Positions 42,707 to 51,321 of a DNA stretch of 64,000 nucleotides are shown in pieces. A program made the translations under genes and the position numbers. This DNA comes from Nocardiopsis alba DSM 43377. Its GTDB lineage: Bacteria > Actinomycetota > Actinomycetes > Streptosporangiales > Streptosporangiaceae. Numbering within the stretch: position 1 is the first letter of the stretch; the number at the start of each line of letters is the position of its first letter. The notes under the pieces were generated by a model. It was not told the DNA's origin and ran no database searches. It saw only the letters and a program-made list of their open reading frames with translations. The stretch covers positions 37,133 through 101,132 of the forward strand of contig NZ_ANAC01000006.1 of assembly GCF_000341225.1 (NCBI RefSeq), read 5' to 3'.

Positions 42707-42737
42707 CCCCCGTTCGCGCGGAACGCGCGAACGGGGG
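42707..42737 (+). terminator. Terminator of the DUF4383-DUF2867 operon
   Basis: Perfect 14-pair stem CCCCCGTTCGCGCG/CGCGCGAACGGGGG with a 3-base loop, 5 bases after the stop. Confidence 0.9.
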
Positions 42738-42750
42738 TAGCGTGTACCCG

Positions 42751-42801
42751 AAATTAGCTAGATTTCCGAGAAGCTTGTTTTTCTAGATATCTGTAGAGCG
42801 C
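42751..42801 (+). promoter_or_regulatory. AT-rich promoter region of the MMPL gene with CTAGAT repeats
   Basis: An unusually AT-rich 50-base stretch. CTAGAT occurs as a direct repeat at 42758 and 42783, 25 bases apart. TAGATA (42784-42789) could be the -10. The repeats may be half-sites for a repressor; the regulator is not identified. Confidence 0.45.
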
Positions 42802-42819
42802 ATGAGGAAGGACCCCTCG

Positions 42820-44970
42820 GTGAGCACACCAAGCCAGAACCCGCCTCGACGATCACGATGGTGGGCCGGGGCCGCGCTCCTGGTCACGATCGTGTGGCTC
42901 CTCGGCGCCGGCCCCCTCGGAGCCTTCCTCGGCAGACTCGGCGAGGTCCAGACCAACGACCCCGCCGCCTTCCTCCCCGACGGCGCCGAATCCACCGAGG
43001 CCGACCGGATCGCCCAGGACTTCGACCGCGCCGACGGGGTCCCCGCCTTCATCGTGCTCTCCGGAGACGAGGCCATCACCGATGACCGACTCGCCGAGGC
43101 CGAGACCCTCGCGGAGCGGATCGGCGAACAGCCCTGGACGACCGGCCCGGTCATCGGGCCGATCCCCGGTACCGAGGACCCCTCCGTCGCCCGGATCATC
43201 GTCTCCATCGACGACCGCCACGACACCGGCGACTCCGTGACCGAACTGCGCGCCCTCCTCGCCGACGAACCCGTCGACGGCCTCCGAGCCCAGGTCACCG
43301 GCCCCGCCGGCTACGCGGCCGACCTCTCCGCCGCCTTCGGAGGCATCGACTCCACCCTCCTGATGGTCGCGGTCGTCGCCGTGCTGGTCATCCTCATCGC
43401 CGTCTACCGCTCGCCGCTCCTGCCGATCCTGGTCATCGTCGCCTCCCTCCTGGCGCTCGGACTGTCCGGAGCCCTCGTCTACGCCGCCGCCGACAGCGGC
43501 CTGATCAGCCTCAACGGTCAGAGCCAGGGCATCCTGTTCATCCTCGTCGTGGGGGCCTGCACCGACTACGCCCTCCTACTCGTGGCCCGCTACCGAGAGG
43601 AACTCGCGGCTAGGGAGAGCGTCACGGACGCCGTGCTCGCCGCCGTCCGAGGCGTCACCGGACCGGTCCTGGCCTCCGGCGGCACCGTCATCCTCGGCCT
43701 GCTCTGCCTGTTGGCGGCCGATCTCAACTCCACGAGCAGCCTCGGTCCGGTGGTCGCCATCGGTGTCGTCGCCGCCATGCTCGCCGCGATGACGTTCCTC
43801 CCCGCCGCCCTGGCCCTGTGCGGCCGCGCCGCCTTCTGGCCCGTCTCCCCGCACCGTCTCGGACGGGTCGAGGAACAGAGCACCGACCGGATCCTGGAAC
43901 GCCACCGTCTCTGGGGCGGGATCGCCCGTCTCGTCGGTCGCCGTCCGCGCCTGATCTGGCTGTCCACCACCGCGCTGTTGCTGGCCGCGGCCGTCTTCGC
44001 GCCCCTCTTCACGGCCGAGGGCACCGGTCAGGCCGACGTGTTCCGCACCGAGGTCGAGGCGGTCGACGGCCAGGAGACCCTGGAACGCGGCTTCGGCCCC
44101 GACTCCGGTGCGGCCCCGGCGTTGGTGGTCACCGACGCCGATCGGGTCGACGAGATCGTGGCCGCCGCCGAGGACACCCCCGGTGTGGAGGTCGCGACCC
44201 CCGTGAGCGAGCCCGGGCCTCCCGGTGCGGAGGGCGCCGTACTGGTGGAGGACGGGCGGTCGCTGGTCGAGGTCGACCTGGCCGCCGTGTCCGAGACCAC
44301 CGCCGCCGTCGACACCGTGCGCGATCTACGTGAGAGCGTGCACGCGGTGGCGGGGGCCGAAGCCCTCGTCGGCGGGGTCGACGCCACCGACCTCGACACG
44401 CGCGAGACCGCCCGGCGGGACTTCGCCGTCGTGGTGCCGCTCGTGCTCGTGGTGGTGTTCCTGGTGCTGATCCCGCTGCTGCGTTCGTTGGTGGCGCCGC
44501 TCCTGCTCATGGCCGTCAACGTGCTCTCGTTCGCCACCGCCCTCGGGGTGGGCACGCTGGTGTTCGATCACGTCCTGGATCTGCCGGGCGCCGACCCCGT
44601 GGTGCCGCTGTTCGCGTTCGTGTTCCTGGTGGCGCTCGGTATCGACTACAGCATCTTCCTGATGTCGCGGGCCCGCGAGGAGACCCTGGTCCACGGTCAT
44701 CGGGAGGGTGTGCTGCGCGCCCTCACCGTCACCGGAGGGGTGATCACCTCCGCCGGTGTGGTCCTGGCGGCGACCTTCGCGGCGCTCGCGGTGATCCCGT
44801 TGTTGTTCCTGCTCCAGTTGGCCTTCCTGGTCGCCTTCGGGGTGCTCGTGGACGCCCTGCTCGTGCGCACCCTGCTCATCCCCGCGCTGGCCCTGGACGT
44901 GGGCCCCCGCCTCTGGTGGCCCGGCCGCGCAGAACAAACACTCTCGGGCCCCGGCCCCGGCAGGGTGTAA
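42820..44970 (+). CDS. MMPL-family (RND) membrane transporter
   Basis: A 716-residue proton-driven exporter of the MMPL/RND superfamily, related to proteins that move lipids, siderophores or drugs. It has two repeats, each with a transmembrane helix, an extracellular domain of about 150 residues (e.g. TNDPAAFLPDGAESTEADRI) and five to six helices; the membrane motif SQGILFILVVGACTDYALLLVARYREEL and its second-half counterpart VVPLFAFVFLVALGIDYSIFLMSRAREE contain the GxxxDY signature. GTG 42820 is chosen for the GGAAGGA ribosome site; ATG 42802 is the alternative. It stands alone, so its substrate cannot be inferred. Confidence 0.92.
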   Translation: MSTPSQNPPRRSRWWAGAALLVTIVWLLGAGPLGAFLGRLGEVQTNDPAAFLPDGAESTEADRIAQDFDRADGVPAFIVLSGDEAITDDRLAEAETLAERIGEQPWTTGPVIGPIPGTEDPSVARIIVSIDDRHDTGDSVTELRALLADEPVDGLRAQVTGPAGYAADLSAAFGGIDSTLLMVAVVAVLVILIAVYRSPLLPILVIVASLLALGLSGALVYAAADSGLISLNGQSQGILFILVVGACTDYALLLVARYREELAARESVTDAVLAAVRGVTGPVLASGGTVILGLLCLLAADLNSTSSLGPVVAIGVVAAMLAAMTFLPAALALCGRAAFWPVSPHRLGRVEEQSTDRILERHRLWGGIARLVGRRPRLIWLSTTALLLAAAVFAPLFTAEGTGQADVFRTEVEAVDGQETLERGFGPDSGAAPALVVTDADRVDEIVAAAEDTPGVEVATPVSEPGPPGAEGAVLVEDGRSLVEVDLAAVSETTAAVDTVRDLRESVHAVAGAEALVGGVDATDLDTRETARRDFAVVVPLVLVVVFLVLIPLLRSLVAPLLLMAVNVLSFATALGVGTLVFDHVLDLPGADPVVPLFAFVFLVALGIDYSIFLMSRAREETLVHGHREGVLRALTVTGGVITSAGVVLAATFAALAVIPLLFLLQLAFLVAFGVLVDALLVRTLLIPALALDVGPRLWWPGRAEQTLSGPGPGRV

Positions 44971-45054
44971 GGGGCACGTGGTCTCCTGCATCAACCACGG
45001 GGGGTTGCCCGAACACGCGCCGAAGCGAAGCGGAGGCGCAAAGCGAACACAGCC

Positions 45055-45852
45055 CTACAACAGCTCTCCCCGAATCTCCTCGTAGGCCTTGACGAGGGCG
45101 TCGAGGTATCCGGCCCGGGGCAGCTGTACGCCGTCGATGGCGGTGACCGGGCGGACCCCGGAGGCGGAGTTGGTGATGAAGGCGCCCGACATGCGGGTGG
45201 CGGTGACGGCGGTGAGCGGGCGGGTGGAGACGGGGATGTCGAGCGTCTCGGCGGCCTGTTCGACGAGGCGCATGGTGACGCCGGGCAGACAGGGGGCCTG
45301 GGGCCAGACGAGCCCGGAGTCGTCGAGGAAGCCGATGTTCCAGGTGGGGCCTTCGGAGATCCGGCCGTCCACCCCCATGAAGAGGGCGTCGTCGAAACCG
45401 TCGGACTGGGCGGCGCGGCGTTGACGGATCTCGCCGAACAGGCCGGTGCTCTTGATGGTGGGGGCGTCCCGGGCGTACGGGCGGGTGCCGAGTCGGATCG
45501 GTTCGGAGGAGGGCGTGGGGGCGGGGCGGGTGGAGATGAGGATCTGGGGGAGGGGGCGTGCGGCGGGGTGGGCCAGGTCCAGGGAGGGGTCGTAGACGGT
45601 GACCCGGACGACGGAGGGCGAAGGGTGCGCGCGGGCCGCGCGTCGGGCGAGTTCGCGTACGCGGGGGATGTCGAGTTCGGTGCCGAAGAGGGTCGCGCAG
45701 TCCCGGGCCAGGCGTTCGGTGTGCAGACGCAGACCTCGTACGCGTAGATCCGTGACCAGCATGGTCGTGAAGTGTCCGTAGCCCTGGAGGGCGAGGCCGG
45801 CGAGTTCTCCCGTGCTGACGGGGCGTCCGTTCAGTTCCATTACGTGTCCCAT
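45055..45852 (-). CDS. PLP class IV aminotransferase / aminodeoxychorismate lyase-like
   Basis: A 265-residue fold-type IV PLP enzyme. The expected catalytic Lys134 is in APTIKSTGLFGEIRQRRAA, and the C-terminal pattern LPGVTMRLVEQAAETLDIPV and ITNSASGVRPVTAID fits the family. The family includes 4-amino-4-deoxychorismate lyase, branched-chain and D-amino-acid aminotransferases; no folate pab genes are adjacent, so the reaction is open. Start ATG 45852 or ATG 45840; neither has a good ribosome site. A small inverted repeat CTTGG-2-CCAAG at 45883-45894 lies upstream. The GntR gene is next upstream on the same strand. Confidence 0.83.
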   Translation of the reverse strand: MGHVMELNGRPVSTGELAGLALQGYGHFTTMLVTDLRVRGLRLHTERLARDCATLFGTELDIPRVRELARRAARAHPSPSVVRVTVYDPSLDLAHPAARPLPQILISTRPAPTPSSEPIRLGTRPYARDAPTIKSTGLFGEIRQRRAAQSDGFDDALFMGVDGRISEGPTWNIGFLDDSGLVWPQAPCLPGVTMRLVEQAAETLDIPVSTRPLTAVTATRMSGAFITNSASGVRPVTAIDGVQLPRAGYLDALVKAYEEIRGELL

Positions 45853-45960
45853 TCTGGCACTTCGGGACCTCTGGCGGAGGAACTTGGGACCAAGATCCGT
45901 GGTGACGGTGGGGCCCGTGTGGTGTCACGGGCGGGGCCGGAGCGCCGTCCCACGCCTCGC

Positions 45961-46668
45961 TCAGGTCTCCGCGGCGGGGTCCATCGCGTCGAAGGCCCTG
46001 ATCAGTTGCTCCTCGGAGGTCGCCAGGTACTCCGTCAGCTCCGCGGCGGCGTCCTCGGTGTCCTCGGCGACCAGCGCCAGGTGGATACGGCGGTTCCACG
46101 GCAGATAGGGGTCGTGGAACTCCTTGGGCGCGGCCATCACGTGGAAGACGAGGCGGGTCTCGGCCAGGACCTGACGCATGAACTCGTCGACCCGGGCGCT
46201 CCTGGCCAGCCCGGCCAGGGCCTCGTGGAAGCGCATGTTCGCGCTTCCCATCCGCCACCAGTCCTCTTCGGCGCGGGCGGCCTCTCCTTCGGTGACCGCG
46301 GCTCCGACCGCCTCGACCAACTCCCTCGGGGCCCGGTCCGCCTCGCGCACGGCGGGCAGTTCCAGGGCGCGTCTGGCTCTGAAGAGGTCGCGGACGTCCT
46401 CGCCGGTGGGGCGGGCGACGAACACGCCCCGGTGCATACGGTGCACCAGCAGACGCTCACGGCTCAGTAGGCGGAAGGCCTCGCGCAGGGTGTTGCGGGA
46501 GACCTGGTACTTGCGGCTGAGTCTTTCCTCGGACAGGCGCACCCCGGGGGCCAGCTCGCCTTCGATGATGAAGGTGCGGAGCATGTCGGCGACACGTTCG
46601 GCCTGGCTGGTGGGCCTGGTCAGCGCGGGTGCGGGCAACCGGTCGATGTGGTCGTCGGTCGCCGTCAC
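45961..46668 (-). CDS. GntR-family regulator, FCD subfamily
   Basis: A 235-residue transcriptional regulator divergent from the 5-oxoproline operon. The N-terminal winged helix is clear (LRTFIIEGELAPGVRLSEERLSRKYQVSRNTLREAFRLLSRERLL), followed by the all-helical FCD effector domain, which normally binds a carboxylate ligand through a metal held by Asp and His residues. The likely ligand is 5-oxoproline or a related acid, by position only. The kip/pxp operon of Bacillus is controlled by an IclR-type KipR instead, so this is a different regulator at an analogous locus. Confidence 0.88.
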   Translation of the reverse strand: MTATDDHIDRLPAPALTRPTSQAERVADMLRTFIIEGELAPGVRLSEERLSRKYQVSRNTLREAFRLLSRERLLVHRMHRGVFVARPTGEDVRDLFRARRALELPAVREADRAPRELVEAVGAAVTEGEAARAEEDWWRMGSANMRFHEALAGLARSARVDEFMRQVLAETRLVFHVMAAPKEFHDPYLPWNRRIHLALVAEDTEDAAAELTEYLATSEEQLIRAFDAMDPAAET

Positions 46669-46786
46669 GTGAGCTCCCTCGGCTGCTCGGTCGCCCGTGC
46701 GGGGCGTGGTCGTCCCTCAATGTTACGCAGCGGAGTCGGGATGTTTTTACCGGCCCGACCCTTATCAGGGATCGTCGGATTGCAGT

Positions 46787-46807
46787 ATTGTTCAACGATC
46801 CAACAAT
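46787..46807. promoter_or_regulatory. Likely GntR/FCD operator upstream of the pxp operon
   Basis: ATTGTTCAACGAT (46787-46799) is a near-palindrome, and a larger repeat ATTGTT-9-AACAAT spans 46787-46807. The half-site shape (TTGTnnnACnA) is common for FCD-family GntR proteins. It lies 45 bases before the transporter start. Confidence 0.55.
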
Positions 46808-46852
46808 GAGGTTGGCCACATCCCACCCCTCCCGGAGTACCTGGAGAACCGC

Positions 46853-48109
46853 ATGAGCGACCAGACCTCGGGGTCGTCCCCGACCCCGGTGCGTCCACGT
46901 TTCGGTCGTGTGGCCCTGAGCAGTGGCCTGCTCGGCGCCATGTTCCTGATGGCCACCAGCGCCATCGGCCCCGGCTTCATCACCCAGACGACCACCTTCA
47001 CCGCCCAGCTCGGTGCCGCGTTCGCCTTCGCCATCCTCATCTCGATCCTGGTCGACATCGCCGTCCAGTTGAACGTGTGGCGGGTCATCGGCGTCTCGAA
47101 CATGCGGGCCCAGGATCTGGCCAACAAGGTCCTTCCCGGAGCCGGCTACCTGTTGGCGGCCCTCATCGTCTTCGGCGGCCTCATCTTCAACGTCGGTAAC
47201 ATCGCCGGCACCGGCCTGGGCCTGGACGCGATGATCGGCCTCGATACACGTGTCGGCGCGATCCTCTCGGCCCTCGTCGCCATCGTCATCCTCGCGGTGA
47301 AGCGGTTGGGCGCGGCCCTGGACCGGGTCCTGGTGGTCCTCGGTCTGCTGATGATCGCCCTCACCCTGTACGTGGCCGTCGTCTCCCGTCCTCCGGTGGG
47401 CGAGGCGCTGCGCCAGGCCGTGCTGCCCGAAGCGGCCGCGAGCGACCTCTTCCTGGCCACCATCACGATCATCGGCGGCACCGTCGGCGGGTACATCACC
47501 TACGCGGGCGCCCACCGGCTCATCGAGCAGGGGCGGGGCGGACCGGAGAACGTCTCGGCCATCACGAGGGTCTCCGTCACCGGCATCATCGTCACCGGGA
47601 TCATGCGTGTGGTGCTCTTCCTCGCGATCCTCGGGGTCGTCGTCGGCGGGGTCTCCCTGATGGACGCGCCCAACCCCTCGGCCGAGGCCTTCTACCAGGC
47701 CGCCGGCGAGGTGGGCCTGCGCCTGTTCGGCGTCATCCTGTGGGCGGCCGCGGTCAGCTCCGTGATCGGCGCCTCCTACACCTCGATCTCCTTCGTCACC
47801 ACGTTCTCGCCGTGGCTGGAACGGCACAAGGGCAAGCTGGTCACCGCCTTCATCGGGATCTCGCTGGGGATCTTCCTGATCTCCGGCCAGGCCCCGGGCA
47901 CCCTGCTGGTCATGGCCGGCGCGCTCAACGGCGTCATCCTGCCGGTCGGCCTCGGCCTGCTGTTGTGGGTGGCCTACCGGCACTCGGCGACCCTGCTCGG
48001 CGGCTACCGCTACCCGCGTTGGCTGCTCGTCGTCGGTGTCCTGGCCTGGGCGCTCACCGTCTACATGGCGGTCAGGTCGCTGGGCGGGATCGCCGAACTC
48101 TGGCAGTGA
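46853..48109 (+). CDS. NRAMP-like transporter of the 5-oxoproline operon (YcsG-like)
   Basis: A 418-residue membrane protein with about eleven helices, of the NRAMP superfamily. It corresponds to YcsG of the Bacillus kip/pxp operon. The canonical metal-binding motifs are absent: the first helix reads SAIGPGFITQTTTF where metal carriers have DPGN, and the TM6 region reads YAGAHRL where they have MPH. A role in uptake of 5-oxoproline or a related acid is therefore more likely than metal transport; this is inference. ATG 46853 begins MSDQTSG after CTGGAGAACCGC. The open frame to 46697 includes the operator and is not coding. pxpA follows 48 bases later. Confidence 0.85.
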   Translation: MSDQTSGSSPTPVRPRFGRVALSSGLLGAMFLMATSAIGPGFITQTTTFTAQLGAAFAFAILISILVDIAVQLNVWRVIGVSNMRAQDLANKVLPGAGYLLAALIVFGGLIFNVGNIAGTGLGLDAMIGLDTRVGAILSALVAIVILAVKRLGAALDRVLVVLGLLMIALTLYVAVVSRPPVGEALRQAVLPEAAASDLFLATITIIGGTVGGYITYAGAHRLIEQGRGGPENVSAITRVSVTGIIVTGIMRVVLFLAILGVVVGGVSLMDAPNPSAEAFYQAAGEVGLRLFGVILWAAAVSSVIGASYTSISFVTTFSPWLERHKGKLVTAFIGISLGIFLISGQAPGTLLVMAGALNGVILPVGLGLLLWVAYRHSATLLGGYRYPRWLLVVGVLAWALTVYMAVRSLGGIAELWQ

Positions 48110-48157
48110 CGGACCCCATCGATCCGGGGTAGAACCCCCGAAAAGAGGAGCATCACG

Positions 48158-48919
48158 ATGCGCATCGACCTCAACTCCGACCTCGGAGAGAGCTTCGGAC
48201 GCTGGGAACTGGGCGACGACCGGACCCTGCTGTCCATCGTCACCAGCGCCAACGTCGCCTGCGGATTCCACGCCGGCGACCCGTCGACCCTGCGGCGCAC
48301 CACCGCCGAGGCGGCCGCGCGCGGGGTGGCCGTCGGCGGCCACGTCGCCTATCGGGACCTGGCCGGGTTCGGCCGTCGCTTCGTCGACGTGCCGCCGGCC
48401 GAGCTCACCGACGAGGTCCTCTACCAGCTCGGGGCCCTGTCGGCGTTCACCGCGCTGACCGGGGAGCGCATCCGCTACGTCAAGCCGCACGGGGCCCTCT
48501 ACAACGCGATCGTCCACCACGAGGCGCAGGCCGCCGCGGTCGTGGAGGCGGTCCGCGCCTTCGACCCGGAGCTGCCCGTGCTCGGCCTGCCCGGATCCCG
48601 GTTCCTGGAGAAGGCCGAGGCGGCGGGGCTGACCACCTACCGCGAGGCCTTCGCCGACCGGGCCTACACGCCCGAGGGCACCCTGGTCTCCCGGCGCGAA
48701 CCCGGCTCCGTCCTGCACGACCCCGAGGCCATCGCCGCCCGCTGCCTGCGCATCGCCCGGGGAGAGCCGATCACCGCGATCGACGGCACCGAGATCCTGG
48801 TCGAGGCCGACTCCCTGTGCGTGCACGGCGACAGCCCCGGCGCCGTCGACATCGCCCGGGCCGTGGCCGAGAGGCTGCGCGCCGAAGGGGTCGACATCGT
48901 CCCCTTCACCGGGGCCTGA
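48158..48919 (+). CDS. pxpA: 5-oxoprolinase subunit A (LamB/YcsF)
   Basis: Subunit of the prokaryotic ATP-dependent 5-oxoprolinase that opens 5-oxo-L-proline to glutamate. The 253-residue product is a typical LamB/YcsF protein: [50 protein letters not shown] and [11 protein letters not shown], which carry the presumed metal and substrate ligands. AAGAGGAGCATCACG precedes ATG 48158. It is followed by pxpB 84 bases downstream. Confidence 0.95.
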   Translation: MRIDLNSDLGESFGRWELGDDRTLLSIVTSANVACGFHAGDPSTLRRTTAEAAARGVAVGGHVAYRDLAGFGRRFVDVPPAELTDEVLYQLGALSAFTALTGERIRYVKPHGALYNAIVHHEAQAAAVVEAVRAFDPELPVLGLPGSRFLEKAEAAGLTTYREAFADRAYTPEGTLVSRREPGSVLHDPEAIAARCLRIARGEPITAIDGTEILVEADSLCVHGDSPGAVDIARAVAERLRAEGVDIVPFTGA

Positions 48920-49003
48920 CCGACCGCCGCGTCGGCGCACCGCCGACGACCGACCACCACGGGGCGGGCCCGCGCGCCCGCCCCACCGGAACTGGAGCAG
49001 TCC

Positions 49004-49615
49004 TTGCGCATCCTGAACTGCGCGGACACCGGGGTCCTGGTCGAGGTCGCCGATCTCGACCAGGTCATCGCCCTCGGTGCCGCGCTGGAGACGGCGCCCC
49101 CGCCCGGCGTGTCCGACGTCGTGCCCGCCGCGCGTACCGTCCTGCTGAGGCTGGAGCCCGGCACCGACCCCGACGCCGTCGCCTCCGCCGTCTCCGAGCT
49201 CACCCTGGACACCGACGTCGTCCGGGGGAGCGGGGAGACCGTCACCGTCCCGGTGCGCTACGACGGAGAGGATCTCGACGACATCGCCGCGCTCACCGGG
49301 ATGAGCCCGCGCGAGGTCGTGCGGGCCCACACCTCGGCCACGTGGACCGTCGCCTTCTGCGGGTTCGCGCCCGGCTTCGGCTACATGGTCGGCGACGACC
49401 CTCGCCTGAACGTCCCACGACGGGGCGAGGCCAGGACCAGGGTCCCCAAGGGCGCCGTGGCGCTGGCCGGGGAGTTCACCGGTGTCTACCCGCGTGTCTC
49501 CCCGGGAGGGTGGCAGCTGTTGGGCCGTACCGACCTCGTCACCTGGGACCTGGAACGGGACCCGCCCGGGCTGCTGCGTCCCGGGGTACGGGTGCGCTTC
49601 GAGGAGGTCGTGTGA
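49004..49615 (+). CDS. pxpB: 5-oxoprolinase subunit B (KipI-like)
   Basis: A 203-residue PxpB/KipI (allophanate hydrolase subunit 1 type) protein. Visible family features: the N-terminal TGVLVEVADLDQVIALG, VPVRYDGEDLDDIA, and HTSATWTVAFCGFAPGFGYMVG leading to LNVPRRGEARTRVPKGAVALAGEFTGVYPR. It works with PxpA and PxpC; the KipI homologue of Bacillus also inhibits a sporulation kinase. TTG 49004 is the start that fits the family and has GGAG upstream. Its stop overlaps the pxpC start. Confidence 0.92.
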   Translation: MRILNCADTGVLVEVADLDQVIALGAALETAPPPGVSDVVPAARTVLLRLEPGTDPDAVASAVSELTLDTDVVRGSGETVTVPVRYDGEDLDDIAALTGMSPREVVRAHTSATWTVAFCGFAPGFGYMVGDDPRLNVPRRGEARTRVPKGAVALAGEFTGVYPRVSPGGWQLLGRTDLVTWDLERDPPGLLRPGVRVRFEEVV

Positions 49616-50472
49616 GCCGCCTGGAGATCCTGGCCACCGGCCCCATGACCACGGTGCAGGACATCGGTCGCCGTGGTCACGCCGCCCTCGGCGTGGGGCG
49701 CTCCGGCGCCGCCGACCCCCGTTCCCACGCCCTGGCCAACCGGCTGGTCGCCAACCCCGTCGGAGCCGCCACTCTGGAGGTCACCCTCGGCGGGCTCCGC
49801 GTCCGGGCCCGCGGCCCGGTGACGGTCGCGGTCACCGGTGCCCCGACCCCGGTGCGGGTGGACGGGCGCGGCGCCGCCCTCGACGAGGTCCTGCACCTGG
49901 CCGACGGGGCCGAACTCTCGTTGGGCACCCCCGCCCGAGGGCTGCGCACCTACCTGGCCGTACGCGGAGGGGTGGACGTACCGCCGGTCCTGGGGTCGCG
50001 CAGCACCGACGTGCTCGCCGGCCTGGGCCCCGCCGTCCCCGGTCCCGGCGACCTGCTCCCGGTCGGTCCCGCGCCGGCGGCCCTCCCGAACCTGGACCAC
50101 GCCCCCACAGCCCCGGTCGGGGCCGACGAGGTGACGCTCCGGGTCCGTTTCGGCCCGCGCGACGACTGGTTCACCGAGGACGCCCATCGGGCCCTGCTCT
50201 CGTCCCCCTACGAGGTGACCTCCCGCAGCGACCGGGTCGGCGCCCGCCTCTCGGGCCCCGCCCTGGAACGGGCGCGCGAGGGGGAGCTGCCCAGCGAGGG
50301 CATGGTCCCCGGCTCCCTTCAGATCCCGCCCGACGGCGAACCCGTCCTGTTCCTCGCCGACCATCCGGTCACCGGCGGCTATCCGGTGATCGCCGTCGTG
50401 TGTTCGGACGACCTGCCCGACGCCGCCCAGGCCCGCCCCGGCACCCGTATCCGTTTCGTCCCGTGGAGGTAG
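49612..50472 (+). CDS. pxpC: 5-oxoprolinase subunit C (KipA-like)
   Basis: A 286-residue PxpC/KipA (allophanate hydrolase subunit 2 type) protein, partner of PxpB in the ATP-dependent 5-oxoprolinase. The N-terminus [32 protein letters not shown] and the later [20 protein letters not shown] are diagnostic, as is [32 protein letters not shown] near the end. GTG 49612 overlaps the pxpB stop (GTGA) with GAGGAGGTC upstream; the longer frame upstream is a shadow. Confidence 0.93.
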   Translation: MSRLEILATGPMTTVQDIGRRGHAALGVGRSGAADPRSHALANRLVANPVGAATLEVTLGGLRVRARGPVTVAVTGAPTPVRVDGRGAALDEVLHLADGAELSLGTPARGLRTYLAVRGGVDVPPVLGSRSTDVLAGLGPAVPGPGDLLPVGPAPAALPNLDHAPTAPVGADEVTLRVRFGPRDDWFTEDAHRALLSSPYEVTSRSDRVGARLSGPALERAREGELPSEGMVPGSLQIPPDGEPVLFLADHPVTGGYPVIAVVCSDDLPDAAQARPGTRIRFVPWR

Positions 50473-50476
50473 AGCC

Positions 50477-51274
50477 ATGAGCCCCGCACCGCCCCGTGAC
50501 CCGGTCGCCCTGTCGCCCGCTCAGGCCCGGGAACTGTTCCGCGCCGGTCTGCGCGTACCCACCTCCGGCTACAGCCCCGGCCACGCCCAGGCCAACCTGC
50601 TCTGCCTACCGCGCGACCTGGCCTTCGACTTCCTGCTGTTCGCCCAGCGCAACCCGAAGTCCTGCCCGGTCCTGGACGTCACCGAACCGGGTGAGGTCTC
50701 CGCCTCGGTGTTCGACGGCGATCTGAGCACCGACCTGCCCGCCTACCGGGTCTACCGGAACGGCGAGTACGTCGAGGAACGCTCCGAGGTGGTCGACCTG
50801 TGGCGCGAGGACCTGGTCTCCTTCCTCATCGGGTGCAGCTTCACCTTCGAGACGCCTCTCCTGGAGGCGGGGGTCCCGGTCCGGCACATCGAGGCGGGTA
50901 CCAACGTCGCCATGTACAGGACCGACCGCCCTTGCCGGCCCGCCGGCCGCTTCTCCGGGCCGCTCGTGGTGTCGATGCGACCGATCCCCGCCGACCGGGT
51001 CGCCGACGCGGTGCGGATCACCTCCCGCTATCCGGCGGTCCACGGCGCTCCGGTGCACGTCGGCGACCCCGCGGCCCTGGGCATCGGAGACCTGGCCGAG
51101 CCCGACTACGGCGACCCGGTGGAGATCCGTGAGGGCGAGATCCCGGTCTTCTGGGCCTGCGGTGTCACCCCGCAGGCCGCCGTCATGGCCTCGGCCCCCG
51201 AGTTCGCCATCGGCCACGCCCCGGGCCACATGGCCATCACCGACGTCCGCGATTCCGAGTACCAGGTGCCCTGA
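50477..51274 (+). CDS. DUF1445/UPF0317 protein (YcsI-like)
   Basis: A 265-residue soluble protein of the UPF0317/DUF1445 family, often annotated as putative hydro-lyase. Family features include [62 protein letters not shown] and the C-terminal [14 protein letters not shown]. In Bacillus the homologue YcsI lies in the same operon, and the vertebrate relative carries D-glutamate cyclase activity that makes 5-oxo-D-proline, so a link to 5-oxoproline/glutamate chemistry is likely, though the activity has not been shown for this domain alone. It starts 4 bases after pxpC and ends before a strong hairpin. Confidence 0.88.
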   Translation: MSPAPPRDPVALSPAQARELFRAGLRVPTSGYSPGHAQANLLCLPRDLAFDFLLFAQRNPKSCPVLDVTEPGEVSASVFDGDLSTDLPAYRVYRNGEYVEERSEVVDLWREDLVSFLIGCSFTFETPLLEAGVPVRHIEAGTNVAMYRTDRPCRPAGRFSGPLVVSMRPIPADRVADAVRITSRYPAVHGAPVHVGDPAALGIGDLAEPDYGDPVEIREGEIPVFWACGVTPQAAVMASAPEFAIGHAPGHMAITDVRDSEYQVP

Positions 51275-51281
51275 ACCGGAA

Positions 51282-51317
51282 CCCGGGCCCGGAGCCGGAG
51301 CCGGCCCCGGGCCCGGG
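51282..51317. terminator. Bidirectional terminator after the pxp operon
   Basis: Perfect 11-pair stem CCCGGGCCCGG/CCGGGCCCGGG between the convergent DUF1445 and ABC-ATPase genes. Confidence 0.8.
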
Positions 51318-51321
51318 CGAC

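Noticed and set aside
46457..49330. 957-residue minus-strand frame across the NRAMP-like gene, pxpA and pxpB
   Set aside because: Complement of well-supported plus-strand genes; repetitive Asp/Gly/Arg/Val composition.
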